The notes beneath the pieces are model-generated. The model was not told the DNA's origin. It did no database searches and saw only the letters and a list, made by a program, of their open reading frames with translations. A stretch of 64,000 nt of DNA. It comes from Clostridium estertheticum (GTDB lineage: Bacteria; Bacillota; Clostridia; Clostridiales; Clostridiaceae). The DNA is taken from NCBI RefSeq assembly GCF_011065935.2, contig NZ_JAAMNH020000001.1, positions 3,803,001 through 3,867,000 on the forward strand, in the 5' to 3' direction. Shown one piece after another: positions 36,964 to 46,333 of the stretch; within the stretch, counting starts at the first letter, position 1; every line of letters starts with the position of its first letter. The translations under genes and the position numbers were made by a program.

Positions 36964-39015
36964 TTACACTTCCTTTTGAACTATATACTTAATTAATTCT
37001 TTTTGCTCTTCATATGATAGTTTGTCATACTTTCCTATTATTTCACTGAGTTCTTCAGATTTACTATTGTTTTCTTGAAGTATGTCCGATGCTTTTTTTA
37101 GTTTCTCTTGCAAAGCAGATTTAATAATTGGCTCACCAATAAAACTAATAATTCTCTTTGCATCATCCATCTCTAAATCATTATATTTAAAAATATTTAG
37201 ATTACTCTTTTCTACTATAATTGACTCCAAAAATTTACTTGCTTTTCTTATTTTTTCTTCTGCAAATTTACCTAGTACAAACTTCTCCTCCGATTCTTTT
37301 AAAAAAAATGCATCATTAAATAAAGTGTATATATTCTGTCCAAAGGTTTCCTTATGCAAATTTTTCGAATCATTTTTCCTTTGCTGCAAATATATAACAT
37401 TACTCTTTGGAACATCCGATAATATAATCGGAGAATGTGTTGTTAAGATAATTTGTAAGTCACAATCCTTAAATATGGAAGGTAAAAAAAGTATTAGAGA
37501 ATGAATAAAGAGTCTTTGCCACTCCGGATGATACGATAAATCTGCTTCATCAATAAGTAATAGTATATTATTGCACTTAGTTTCACCTATTGAGAAGTTG
37601 TTAACTACTTCCACTCCTCTACTACCATCTATTTTAGATTTTAAGGCTGAATATAATCTTGCATATAGACTTAAGAGGTTGTTTTCTCCAGAACTAAGTC
37701 CCCATGAAAAATTTAAATAATAAAATGAAGTACATGTCCTTCTATAAAAAACAAAAAATTCTTCAAATATTTCACGATTATTTTTTTCCATTTGGATTGA
37801 AAAAGATAAATGATTTATCAATCCCAATTCAGTCTTTGAAAAATAAAGGTTTAGTCTTTCATAATTTCGATTAAGCCATTCGACAAAATCTTTATATGGC
37901 TCAAGCCGTTCTGCATATAAAGAATTTTTTCTACTTAGATCTTTTTCTACTTCATTAAAAAAGCTGGTACAAAAAGATAATATATCTTCATTTTCATTTT
38001 CATTTAATGTTTCGTATGCCTTAAAAAAACTAAATAATTCAACTTCTCTTCTCTCTGGTACTATAGGTGACATAGCGATTTCTTTTATTACATTTAAAAC
38101 TAAACTATTTACCATTAAATCACACCATGTCTGTTTACTATTCTGATGTAGCTTTTCATTAATCATATAGACAAGTTTATCTACTTTTTTATAAAAATTC
38201 TGCTTATATGGCGTCAAATTTTCACTTTCAATGTCCGCATATCTTTTTAATTGCTCACAAATATCCTTCATATAATGTTTATTGTCTACAAATGATACTT
38301 GAAGTTTATTAGGCATTTCAAAAGGGAGTATATTCTCAGAATTATTTGTTTTATAACTCTGTACAAAATCCAATTGCCTATAAATTTCATTATTGAAGAA
38401 ATTAACTAATTTATCAGACGACAATTCTATATGACCACTTTCAACATTATTCTTATAATCGTGTCTTATCAGACCACCAATTGAAAAATCATATATCTGT
38501 CCATTTTTTTCATGCAAATAGTCGTTAATATCTAAAACATTTTGTAGATAGATTAATTTATTTTTTAGGAGTTCAGGCACTGAGTTGCCTTTATCTCTTT
38601 CATTACCAATTGTATTCATATAACTATATGGAAATATTTCAGGTTCTCCTAAATCTATTATATTATTTTCAATATGTAACTTATGTATAAAGTTCCCATT
38701 AACGAAAATTTTAATATTGGAACTCTCTTTATCAAAAAAAACAAAAAAACAACTTTTCTCTAAGTAGTTACCTTCATAGGAAATGCAATCTATAATACGT
38801 TTTAGTAGCGTTGTTTTTCCAGCTCCGTTATCTCCTACAATAACACTCAAATTGGTGATTTGCTCACCCCAAAACCCTAAACTTGAATTCATCCCTTTAT
38901 TACAGATCAATGTTACTTCTTTCGGTCGATAACAAAATTTAAATTTATCACTAAAATTAAATTCTGTTTCTTTAAAACATTCATACTCTTCTATCCAAAT
39001 ATACAACAATTCCAT
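36964..39015 (-). CDS. SMC/ABC-type ATPase, Septu PtuA-like (first copy)
   Basis: The 683-residue paralogue has Walker A GDNGAGKT (61-68), signature WGLSSGENNLLSL (about 441), Walker B ILLLIDEADLSYHPEWQ (about 493) and LTTHSPIILSDVP (about 528). Both copies retain catalytic residues, so a heterodimeric ATPase is possible. Classic Septu has one PtuA and one PtuB; the duplicated ATPase makes this a variant. AGATGGG precedes the ATG weakly. The HEPN gene lies 77 bases upstream. Confidence 0.82.
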   Translation of the reverse strand: MELLYIWIEEYECFKETEFNFSDKFKFCYRPKEVTLICNKGMNSSLGFWGEQITNLSVIVGDNGAGKTTLLKRIIDCISYEGNYLEKSCFFVFFDKESSNIKIFVNGNFIHKLHIENNIIDLGEPEIFPYSYMNTIGNERDKGNSVPELLKNKLIYLQNVLDINDYLHEKNGQIYDFSIGGLIRHDYKNNVESGHIELSSDKLVNFFNNEIYRQLDFVQSYKTNNSENILPFEMPNKLQVSFVDNKHYMKDICEQLKRYADIESENLTPYKQNFYKKVDKLVYMINEKLHQNSKQTWCDLMVNSLVLNVIKEIAMSPIVPERREVELFSFFKAYETLNENENEDILSFCTSFFNEVEKDLSRKNSLYAERLEPYKDFVEWLNRNYERLNLYFSKTELGLINHLSFSIQMEKNNREIFEEFFVFYRRTCTSFYYLNFSWGLSSGENNLLSLYARLYSALKSKIDGSRGVEVVNNFSIGETKCNNILLLIDEADLSYHPEWQRLFIHSLILFLPSIFKDCDLQIILTTHSPIILSDVPKSNVIYLQQRKNDSKNLHKETFGQNIYTLFNDAFFLKESEEKFVLGKFAEEKIRKASKFLESIIVEKSNLNIFKYNDLEMDDAKRIISFIGEPIIKSALQEKLKKASDILQENNSKSEELSEIIGKYDKLSYEEQKELIKYIVQKEV

Positions 39016-39092
39016 CTCTTCACACCCATCTCTTTTATACTAATATTAGCTTTGAATATCTTCTGTTTTTTTATATTCTAGCAACTTTAAAT

Positions 39093-39707
39093 TTAACTAT
39101 CTCGCTTATTAATTTCCTTTATTGCCGGTGGGATTTCTGACCAATCAATATACTCTCCTTTAAAATCAAGTTCTTTTAGTAATATCCTTTCTAACAACGA
39201 TGCCATACGCGTCCAAATGAGATAATCATCTTTTTCAAAAACATAATTACCATGTGCTGCAGTATTTCTCTTTTTAACGAAGTCTGATACCCAATCTTGT
39301 TCATAATCCAAATTATAATTTTTAAATAAATTACTTATTCTGGATTTAAGATTTCTTTGAATTAATGCCGATAATTTTTGTTTTATACCAGATTCATTAA
39401 AGTCAGACTTATCAATATCACCTAAAAGAGGGATTATGTTTCCTGACACCCATGATGCAAAACTCTGATCTATTTTTCTTCTCTCAACCTTTGTTATATA
39501 ATGCGACTCTGTTTCAGGTATTACACATAGTACAAAATCTTCGATACAAGATCCCAATGAAGTGAATGGAGCTGGGAATACAAGTCTTTCTGAAGAAAAG
39601 TGCAACCCACTATGTAGCCTTTCAAGAGTTTTTCTCTTCTCTCCACTAAATCTAGCATATACACTAAATGTCTGCTTAATAAAGGATGTTAAATGAGGGT
39701 GCCTCAT
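39093..39707 (-). CDS. HEPN-like protein at the head of the Septu-like operon
   Basis: The 204-residue helical protein carries FVKKRNTAAHGNYVF (about 145-160), an RNxxAH signature of HEPN domains. No ribosome site precedes the ATG at 39707, which lies inside the truncated DUF1861 frame, so the true N-terminus may be internal or lost at the recombination junction. It may be an extra effector of the ATPase-HNH module or an unrelated toxin-like protein. Confidence 0.6.
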   Translation of the reverse strand: MRHPHLTSFIKQTFSVYARFSGEKRKTLERLHSGLHFSSERLVFPAPFTSLGSCIEDFVLCVIPETESHYITKVERRKIDQSFASWVSGNIIPLLGDIDKSDFNESGIKQKLSALIQRNLKSRISNLFKNYNLDYEQDWVSDFVKKRNTAAHGNYVFEKDDYLIWTRMASLLERILLKELDFKGEYIDWSEIPPAIKEINKRDS

Positions 39708-40266
39708 CTATAATATTAATGCTTAATTCTTCTAGTGTACTTACTATTGTGAACCCAATTTTACCCCTTCCACCTTTTTCTCCTTGTGGCCGTGTTAAAA
39801 TACCTATTCTATCATCAGATAATTGAACTAGTCTCAAATCTTTCATTCCATCTGGTCCTACAAAAAATCTTTTTAATGAAGTTATATCATTGCCCTTATA
39901 AAATATAGTTCTCCACATTAAAGCACCTTCTACTTCTGTATGCTTGAATACTTCTACTCCTCCAATTAATAACTCTCCATTAATTCTTATGAAAAACGGA
40001 TCTTGAAGTTGAAGCTTTGGGTATCCTTCTACTGGAATCCAATTTGCACCATCTTCTTGAAAAAAATATACTGTTGAACATTCACTATCTCTAGCTTCAA
40101 CTCTACCTGCAATAATCAACTTACCCTTATCCATAAATGGAGCTGATATATTATATACATCATTTTCTCCTACATTAGTAAAATTTATTTTTCCTACATC
40201 ATATATTTTAGGCTTTGATTTTAAATATTCATTTAATAATTCTTCGCAAGTTTTTATACTTCCATC
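39676..40266 (-). pseudogene. DUF1861 protein truncated at both ends
   Basis: The frame is open from 40266 (KTCEELLNEYLKSKPKIYDVG... follows a TAA) to a stop at 39676, and includes FVGPDGMKDLRLVQL and RIGILTRPQGEKGGRGKIGF, characteristic of DUF1861 beta-propeller, glycosidase-related proteins of about 310 residues. No start codon is available near 40266; the first ATG, at 40134, would lose 44 codons. After LSINIIDEAP the DUF1861 sequence ends and switches to other sequence, so the 3' part was lost where the island joins. Confidence 0.75.
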
Positions 40267-40434
40267 TTAACAACTTATTACTTTAATTCCAAGCTACTTT
40301 TACTTGAATTATAATGTTTTTCAATTTATTATTATTGTGATCACTATTTGGGGTAGAGTCAAAAAATATTTCATGAATTAATATTTAGATTTGTTAATAT
40401 AATTAAGTGATTAATATATTAAAGGAGTAAAGTT
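40267..40434 (+). promoter_or_regulatory. Leader of the cytochrome operon
   Basis: AAAGGAG at about 40421-40427 is a strong ribosome site for the TTG at 40435. TTGTTA and TATATT in the preceding 60 bases are candidate promoter boxes. Confidence 0.4.
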
Positions 40435-41688
40435 TTGAGAGTTTTTATTACTTTAGATATAAAAAAGTTGTTAAAACCCATTCTTTTAGTTGCCGCATGT
40501 TTCATTATGCTCTGGGTCTCTAGTAGTATTGTAAAATCTACTTCAACTATAATACAAATAGATAAAGAATACGTTATATTGGCTTACAATGATATTGGAA
40601 TGCACTGTATTCAGTCTGATTACTCCTCTTTTATGATACTTCCTCCAGCAAATACTATTCGTGTACAAATATTTGAAAAAGGCATAAAGGAAGCCAAATT
40701 GATAAATGGTGGGGTAATAGTAGAGTATGTGGTTAATAATAATACTTCTTCCATTGATAAGATTAATTTTTGGGAATATGCAAAAGCTTATGGTTATAAT
40801 TTAAAACCTAATGAAGGAATTACAGGTAATTACTTAAGCGGAACGTGTAAACTGTCTATGGATAAAAAATATTATGAGGCAGAATATATTCCCATCGCAC
40901 CATATAATGATGGAAGCAAAATTATAAATCCATATCAAACCGTGACTATTACAGTGAAGAATGCAATAACTAAGAGGATTATTGCTGTAGAGGATGCAGT
41001 TGTTGCACCAGTTTCAACTGAAATGCTCTGCAGCAATTGTCATGGAAAAACTAATACAGATGCTAATATATTAAAAGCTCACGATAAAAATCAAGGCACT
41101 AAACTTTATGATGATTCAATAAACGGCACACCACACAGTTGTAATGAATGTCACCAAGACAATGCATTAAATGCTAAGGGGAAAGAAGGCATTCCAAGTC
41201 TTTCACTTGCAATGCACGATTATCATGCCTCTAAAATGACTATGTCAAGCCTCGAGATTACTTGCTATAATTGTCATCCAGGTGTGGAAACTAAATGTAA
41301 CAGAGGAGTTATGGTAGCAAAAGGGTATACCTGCAGCAGTAGCAAATGTCATGGAGATATGGAGGTCGTAGCGAATTCTCTTAAACAGGGTAGACAGGCA
41401 TGGCTTAATGAGCCAGATTGTGGTGATTGTCATGGAGAAAATTATGCATCTAATACTGATAAATTATACCGGCAGTCATACCTTCAGAATGGACCCGAGG
41501 CAATGAATGGTTATATTACCTGTGAGACCTGTCACAATAGTCCACATGCGGAATGGCCATCTACATTAGAGTTAGACAATCAAATACCTATAAAAATTTA
41601 TGGTGTACCTGATTTTATTAGAAAATGTTCAGCATGTCATGAACAAAAGGGGAATGGAAAAATACACGGATATAAAGGAGTAGATTAA
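40435..41688 (+). CDS. Membrane-anchored multihaem (7 sites) cytochrome c
   Basis: The 417-residue protein has an N-terminal membrane anchor (about 13-32) and seven haem-binding sites: CxxCH at 199, 236, 277, 329, 363 and 398, plus one CX4CH (CSSSKCH, 300-306). The first 190 residues are free of haem sites and form a separate beta-rich domain starting DKEYVILAYNDIGMHC. It should sit outside the membrane and carry electrons. The start is TTG with AAAGGAG nearby. It lies 2 bases before the CcmF-type gene, which fits a need for haem attachment. Multihaem c-type proteins are rare in this kind of organism. Confidence 0.82.
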   Translation: MRVFITLDIKKLLKPILLVAACFIMLWVSSSIVKSTSTIIQIDKEYVILAYNDIGMHCIQSDYSSFMILPPANTIRVQIFEKGIKEAKLINGGVIVEYVVNNNTSSIDKINFWEYAKAYGYNLKPNEGITGNYLSGTCKLSMDKKYYEAEYIPIAPYNDGSKIINPYQTVTITVKNAITKRIIAVEDAVVAPVSTEMLCSNCHGKTNTDANILKAHDKNQGTKLYDDSINGTPHSCNECHQDNALNAKGKEGIPSLSLAMHDYHASKMTMSSLEITCYNCHPGVETKCNRGVMVAKGYTCSSSKCHGDMEVVANSLKQGRQAWLNEPDCGDCHGENYASNTDKLYRQSYLQNGPEAMNGYITCETCHNSPHAEWPSTLELDNQIPIKIYGVPDFIRKCSACHEQKGNGKIHGYKGVD

Positions 41689-41690
41689 AA

Positions 41691-43259
41691 ATGAATCTGG
41701 GTGAATTATTGCTTCTTATTGCTTTAATAATGAGTTTAGGAAATTTAATTGTAAGTTTATTCTTTAATAAAAATAAGTTTGTAAATTTTTATGCGAATAT
41801 ATTTTTATTTAGTTCTATATTTTGTATAACGGCTTCTACGCTACTACTTATTTATTATCAATTTACTTTCAATTTTCAATATGCTTATGTATTTAATCAT
41901 ATTTCAAGATCGTTAAAACCAATTTACCTTATTTCAGCTCTTTGGTCAGGACAGGAAGGCTCTTTTCTTCTATGGGCAATGATTGCAATGTGGATTAATT
42001 TGCTGGCACGTGGAGAGCATAAGTCCTATGTTGTCTACACCTTAATAAGTACCGTTATTTTGGTCTTGGCTTTTTCAAGTGCTCCATTTTCTCTTATGGA
42101 TTACATACCAACTGAAGGAAGTGGACTCAATAAAGCGCTTCAGGATCCATGGATGGTAGTACATCCACCTCTTGTATTTATAGGATACTCTGCAATGGGG
42201 GTGCTATTTTCTCAAAGCTTTAGCAAATTTAATAGAAAATGGGTAATTGCTTCTTGGCTATTTCTTGGGGCTGGAATATTTTCCGGGAGTTTGTGGGCTT
42301 ACCGAGCACTAGGATGGGGTGGTTACTGGGCATGGGATCCTATTGAGAATGCAGCTTTAGTTCCCTTTCTTATTTTAACTGCAATTGTGCATAATAAAAA
42401 AATATCTCATAAGCTTGCTATGATTCCTTTTATTTTAGCTGTCTTTGGAACGTTTTTAGCAAGAAGTGGAATTTTACAGAAGACATCAGTACATTCTTAT
42501 GCCTCATCTTCAATAACATTACCACTCTTAATTGTATTCATTCTTTCGGTTTTAGTATTGATAGTGACCCTAGTAAAGGACAGGCTAAGGAATGGTCTTA
42601 GAGTTAAGGTTAAGGTTAACAAAGCAAAGACTTTATCAGCATTTCGTTATATTATATATATTTTTGCAGTATATATATTGTTTGGAACTGTCTTACCTAT
42701 TTTTTCAGGAGTTTCAACTGAAATTAGTTTTTATACTCCAGCAGCATTGGGTTTTGCCATTTTTTCTTCAGTACTTTTTACAGTATACATGCGTAATTTA
42801 TTTGAAAAGAATTTTCTAAAAATAATAATTATAAACACTATCATAATAATAATTATTTCTGCTACTACAGCTTTTTCATCTTTCCCATGGCTAATTATAC
42901 TTTGGATATTGATGCTTCCACTTATCCCTAAAATAGTATTTTTCAGTACTTTTAAAAATATTTGGGCACACGTCTCTCATATTGGAGTTTTACTACTTAT
43001 AACTGGTACTATTACATCTTCTGTATTTAGTGAAGAGGGAATTTTAATACAGTCAAATTTATCGAAAATCTCTTCAGGAAAAACTATGACTATTCATAAA
43101 TTATTAGGTGATACCATCATTACTGAAGGTTTAAAATATACAACAAGACCTTTTATTTGGTTATTTTGGTTAGGAGGATTTATGATACTCGGGGGAATTC
43201 TTGGCGCACTTTGCTTCTCAAAAAGAGCAAGTAGTGAATCTTACCCTACACTGGGGTAG
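41691..43259 (+). CDS. ccmF: CcmF/CcsA-type cytochrome c haem-lyase subunit
   Basis: The 522-residue integral membrane protein has about twelve hydrophobic segments and the WWD haem-handling motif WGGYWAWDPIENAALVPF (about 208-225), in the CcmF form (WDPxENA). Conserved histidine-containing loops flank it (VHPPLVF near 153; HVSHIGVL near 426). It would deliver haem to apocytochromes at the outer membrane face. It is shorter than proteobacterial CcmF (about 650). It is co-transcribed with the multihaem cytochrome at 2-base spacing; no other ccm or ccs gene is visible nearby. Confidence 0.85.
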   Translation: MNLGELLLLIALIMSLGNLIVSLFFNKNKFVNFYANIFLFSSIFCITASTLLLIYYQFTFNFQYAYVFNHISRSLKPIYLISALWSGQEGSFLLWAMIAMWINLLARGEHKSYVVYTLISTVILVLAFSSAPFSLMDYIPTEGSGLNKALQDPWMVVHPPLVFIGYSAMGVLFSQSFSKFNRKWVIASWLFLGAGIFSGSLWAYRALGWGGYWAWDPIENAALVPFLILTAIVHNKKISHKLAMIPFILAVFGTFLARSGILQKTSVHSYASSSITLPLLIVFILSVLVLIVTLVKDRLRNGLRVKVKVNKAKTLSAFRYIIYIFAVYILFGTVLPIFSGVSTEISFYTPAALGFAIFSSVLFTVYMRNLFEKNFLKIIIINTIIIIIISATTAFSSFPWLIILWILMLPLIPKIVFFSTFKNIWAHVSHIGVLLLITGTITSSVFSEEGILIQSNLSKISSGKTMTIHKLLGDTIITEGLKYTTRPFIWLFWLGGFMILGGILGALCFSKRASSESYPTLG

Positions 43260-43326
43260 TTCTAGCTAATAGTCTTGGCACTTCATATTCCAAAAATAAG
43301 AACTAAAACAGTACCTAACTCTTTAA

Positions 43327-43352
43327 GCCCCATAAACGAGTGTTTGTGGGGC
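43327..43352 (+). terminator. Hairpin after ccmF
   Basis: GCCCCATAAAC pairs with GTTTGTGGGGC around a GAGT loop. The T-run is weak, so termination is likely but not certain. Confidence 0.5.
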
Positions 43353-43383
43353 GGTATTAAACCTTTAAAAATAAGGCACCATT

Positions 43384-43929
43384 TTATTTTTGCCACAAAT
43401 TCTGCTTCAGAAAGTCAATCATCATCTGCCACCCTTCCACAGCATCCGGCTTATCGCTCAATGTGAAGCCATGGACTGAGTCTTCAAAACGCTTATGGGT
43501 TACAGTTACGCCTGCCTGCAGAAGTTTATCTCTGAAATCCTCCGCTTCTTTGTAAAGCGAATCCCGGCCTGCTGTTAAGATCAGTGTGGGAGGAAATGAT
43601 TGCACTTGGTCAATGGTAGCAAAAACAGGCGATATCAGCGGATTTTTTCTTTCCTCTTTGTTGTCGCAGTAGCATACATTAAATATGCGGCCCATTTTCG
43701 TAGATAGAGAACGTTTTGGATGTGGCTTAAGATATGGGTCCGTGAAAATATCTAATGGAGGGTAGTCCAATATCAGGCCTTTTGTGCCCAGCTCTTTCGT
43801 TTCAGCATCCTTCAGGCATATTGCTGTGCTAAAGTTAGCTCCGGCACTGTGACCGCCGATTGCAATCTTATCAGGGTCTATTCTAAACTCTTCTGCATGC
43901 TCCTTTGCATACTTTATTACTCCGTTTTT
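43384..43929 (-). pseudogene. 5'-truncated alpha/beta hydrolase (esterase/lipase type)
   Basis: About 182 codons remain. They include the nucleophile elbow GGHSAGANFS, LILDYPPLD, the acid region LILTAGRDSL and the His region FEDSVHGFT, so the C-terminal half of an alpha/beta-hydrolase-3 protein is present. The oxyanion HGGG part is missing and a TAA precedes the first codon at 43929. GC content is visibly higher than in the neighbours, which suggests transfer from elsewhere. Confidence 0.8.
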
Positions 43930-44074
43930 TTACTTTGCACTGCACTGTAAGTTCTTTGCACTTTTGATGTATTCCCATCCATTTCCTATCAGATTTGAGA
44001 TAACTAGTGAATATCTAGCAAGAGTTTAGTCTATAATAGCTATATTGTAAAAAATAAAAAAAAGGTGTGATATT

Positions 44075-44461
44075 ATGAATTCTATTATTTCTAGAGTTTC
44101 CTACTTAAACGGCTTAATTGAAGGATTAGGTATTACTAATGAAACTAAGGAAGGAAAAGCAATTACTGAACTTGCTAATATCCTAAAAGATATGGCAATA
44201 GAAGTTGAAGATCTTCAAAGAGCTCAAGAAGAAATTGAAGATTACATTGGTGCTATCGATGATGACTTATGTGACGTTGAAGATGAAATTTTTGAAAATG
44301 AAGATGAAAATGATGAGGATGAAGATGAATGTTGTGACGTTCATCTAGAATGCCCTCATTGTAATGAAACTATATATTTAGATAAAAATATTTTCAATGA
44401 AAAAGAAAAAATAACATGCCCAAGTTGCCATGAACTAATTGTATTAGATTGTGAAGATTAA
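44075..44461 (+). CDS. CD1247-type zinc-ribbon protein
   Basis: The 128-residue acidic protein begins with the CD1247 N-terminal domain (ISRVSYLNGLIEGLGI, then EGKAITELANILKDMAIEVEDL), followed by an acidic linker (about 74-87) and a C-terminal zinc ribbon CPHC...CPSC. The function is unknown; homologues are widespread in clostridia. AAAGGTG precedes the ATG and a perfect terminator follows. Confidence 0.85.
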   Translation: MNSIISRVSYLNGLIEGLGITNETKEGKAITELANILKDMAIEVEDLQRAQEEIEDYIGAIDDDLCDVEDEIFENEDENDEDEDECCDVHLECPHCNETIYLDKNIFNEKEKITCPSCHELIVLDCED

Positions 44462-44470
44462 TTAAATTTT

Positions 44471-44508
44471 AGAATAGTATAAACTTTAAAGTTTATACTA
44501 TTCTTTTT
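44471..44508 (+). terminator. Rho-independent terminator (34-bp perfect palindrome)
   Basis: AGAATAGTATAAACTTT is followed by its exact reverse complement and TTTT, ten bases after the CD1247-type gene. Confidence 0.85.
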
Positions 44509-44612
44509 AGGTAAAGTAGGGGTAGTTTTTTTTTTTTTTAATTTCAAACAATCAATTATTAAGGGCAGACAAATATTAAAAATTTATAAATACTTAAATA
44601 TATCATTTGAGT

Positions 44613-44654
44613 AAACAAATCCACATGATTTTCAAATATCTTGTGGATTTGTTT
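44613..44654 (-). terminator. Terminator hairpin after the CBS gene
   Basis: AAACAAATCCACA and TGTGGATTTGTTT form a 13-bp stem 13 bases from the CBS stop, with a T-rich tail on the minus strand. Confidence 0.65.
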
Positions 44655-44667
44655 ATAAATTATTGTA

Positions 44668-45096
44668 TTAGGTTGTCGATGTAGTATTTTCCGATATTTC
44701 GGAAAGTGCGTCACCTGCTTCATTTACGAACTTAGGCTCAACCGCCAAATCTCCAAGAGAAAGTATTCCCACAACGGCGTTGTTATCAACGACTGGTAAT
44801 CTTCGAATTTGATTTTCTGCCATCAAGTTTGCTGCTTCGTGTACATCCATGTTTAAATCCCCTGTTATAGGATTTAATGACATAATACTACTAACTTTAA
44901 TACTTGAAATATTTTCACCTTGCGCTATAGACCTAAGTGTTATATCACGGTCTGTAACCATCCCTTCAATTTTACCATCTCTGCATACAGGAATTGATCC
45001 TACTTTTTTTTCCTTCATAATCTGTGCTGCTTTTTCAACAGTGTCATCAACATTTAAACTTGTAACTTCCTTAGTCATCACGTCTCTTAATTTCAT
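44668..45096 (-). CDS. CBS-domain pair protein
   Basis: The 142-residue protein is two CBS motifs: DVMTKEVTSLNVDDTVEKAA..GSIPVC..VTDRDI and SIMSLNPITGDLNMDVHEAA..RRLPVVD..GILSLGDL. Pairs of this kind bind adenosine nucleotides and act as small energy sensors. I chose the ATG at 45096, with GGAGGT 6 bases upstream; the frame is open ten codons further but has no ribosome site there. The C-terminal tail is Ser/Thr-rich. Confidence 0.9.
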   Translation of the reverse strand: MKLRDVMTKEVTSLNVDDTVEKAAQIMKEKKVGSIPVCRDGKIEGMVTDRDITLRSIAQGENISSIKVSSIMSLNPITGDLNMDVHEAANLMAENQIRRLPVVDNNAVVGILSLGDLAVEPKFVNEAGDALSEISENTTSTT

Positions 45097-45329
45097 AAAA
45101 CCACCTCCAAATTTTATTTTAACCAATAGGTGTTTCTTTTATTTATAATTAAATATTTTTTTTATGGCTTATAGAAATAATGTGATGTAGTCACTAGCTA
45201 AATTAAATCGAAAAACAATTTTTTCCCATTAATCGGATAAAACAATATATTCGTCAAACTTAAACATTATCTCTTAAATCATTGCTTAATGAATATAACT
45301 GTACGAACTTCTATCCTAGCCACTGAACA

Positions 45330-45644
45330 TTGATCGCATATGCACCTTGCATTAGTCTTGGTATAAAAGTAGGCATGGGAAGTAATATAAAAGAAGAAAA
45401 GAAAGCTGTGTATTCAGGTTATTGGCATTTATATAGATATAATCCTGATTTAAAACAAGAAGGTAAAAATCCTTTTGTATTGCATTCAAAGGAACCTATT
45501 TTGCCATATGAAGATTTTATCAATGGTGAAATTCGATATACTTCATTGAAAACAACATTCCCTAAAATAGTAGAAGAGATGTTTGCACTTTCTAAGAAGA
45601 ATGACAAAGAAAGATATGAAACATATAAAAAATTAGCCGAATAA
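45330..45644 (+). pseudogene. C-terminal remnant of pyruvate:ferredoxin oxidoreductase
   Basis: The sequence IAYAPCISLGIKVGMG...GYWHLYRYNPDLKQEGKNPF...SLKTTFPKI...RYETYKKLAE matches the last 100 residues of PFOR (NifJ). The rest of the 1170-residue enzyme is missing and there is no ribosome site. It is a leftover of a partial gene duplication or deletion. Confidence 0.85.
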
Positions 45645-45769
45645 AAATTTTTAATGTGATTAGTGAAGAGCATAAATACATTTTTACAACATTTTTACAG
45701 GTATGAAAATGTATTACAAACACAAAATATATTATGAATTCACAATGAATGATAAGGGAGGAATAAATT

Positions 45770-45937
45770 ATGAATAGAATTGATGATATAAAACTTGCAA
45801 TGTATAAAAACTATATGTTAGCTGAATTAGGAGTTGAATTATATAAATTAAATAATAAAGATATTGAGTGTTTAGACGATGCAATATTATTTAGAAGTGA
45901 AGGAGATAAACTTAAGAATTTATTAAATTCTTATTAA
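45770..45937 (+). CDS. Small protein of 55 residues, function unknown
   Basis: AAGGGAGG lies 9 bases before the ATG. The product (MNRIDDIKLAMYKNYMLAEL...) is helical, without cysteines or a membrane span. Strong ribosome site and clean frame support a real gene. Confidence 0.6.
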   Translation: MNRIDDIKLAMYKNYMLAELGVELYKLNNKDIECLDDAILFRSEGDKLKNLLNSY

Positions 45938-46087
45938 AATTAAAATGATTAAATTTTATTAAATAGTATTAAATATGCAATAAGGTAATGATGAAATAAT
46001 TCTGTTTAAGCCTTGAAACAGTTTTAATTTATATTTAAAGATGATAAAGATTCTAAAGATTGTGTCGTAGAATGGGAGGTGTCACAA

Positions 46088-46252
46088 ATGAAAAATGAAA
46101 TTAATAAAAGTAAAAAAAGTTATACAATAAGAAAAGTTGAAGATAACTTAAGTGGAATGTCAAATCATATTACGCAGGGATCAGATGTTGGTAGTGAGCC
46201 CTTTCCTTTTACAGAGGAAGATAGTCAACTGCCAACTACCCTAAAGGGATAG
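46088..46252 (+). CDS. Small protein of 54 residues, function unknown
   Basis: GGGAGGTG precedes the ATG. The product is basic at the N-terminus (MKNEINKSKKSYTIRKVEDN) and acidic/Pro-rich at the C-terminus (PFPFTEEDSQLPTT). It is not recognised. Confidence 0.55.
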   Translation: MKNEINKSKKSYTIRKVEDNLSGMSNHITQGSDVGSEPFPFTEEDSQLPTTLKG

Positions 46253-46333
46253 TGGCTTGTGAGTGAAAATTCAGAAGTCAGTTGAATAGCCTAAGTATTA
46301 AATTACTACATTATCTAAGAATATATAGGTACT

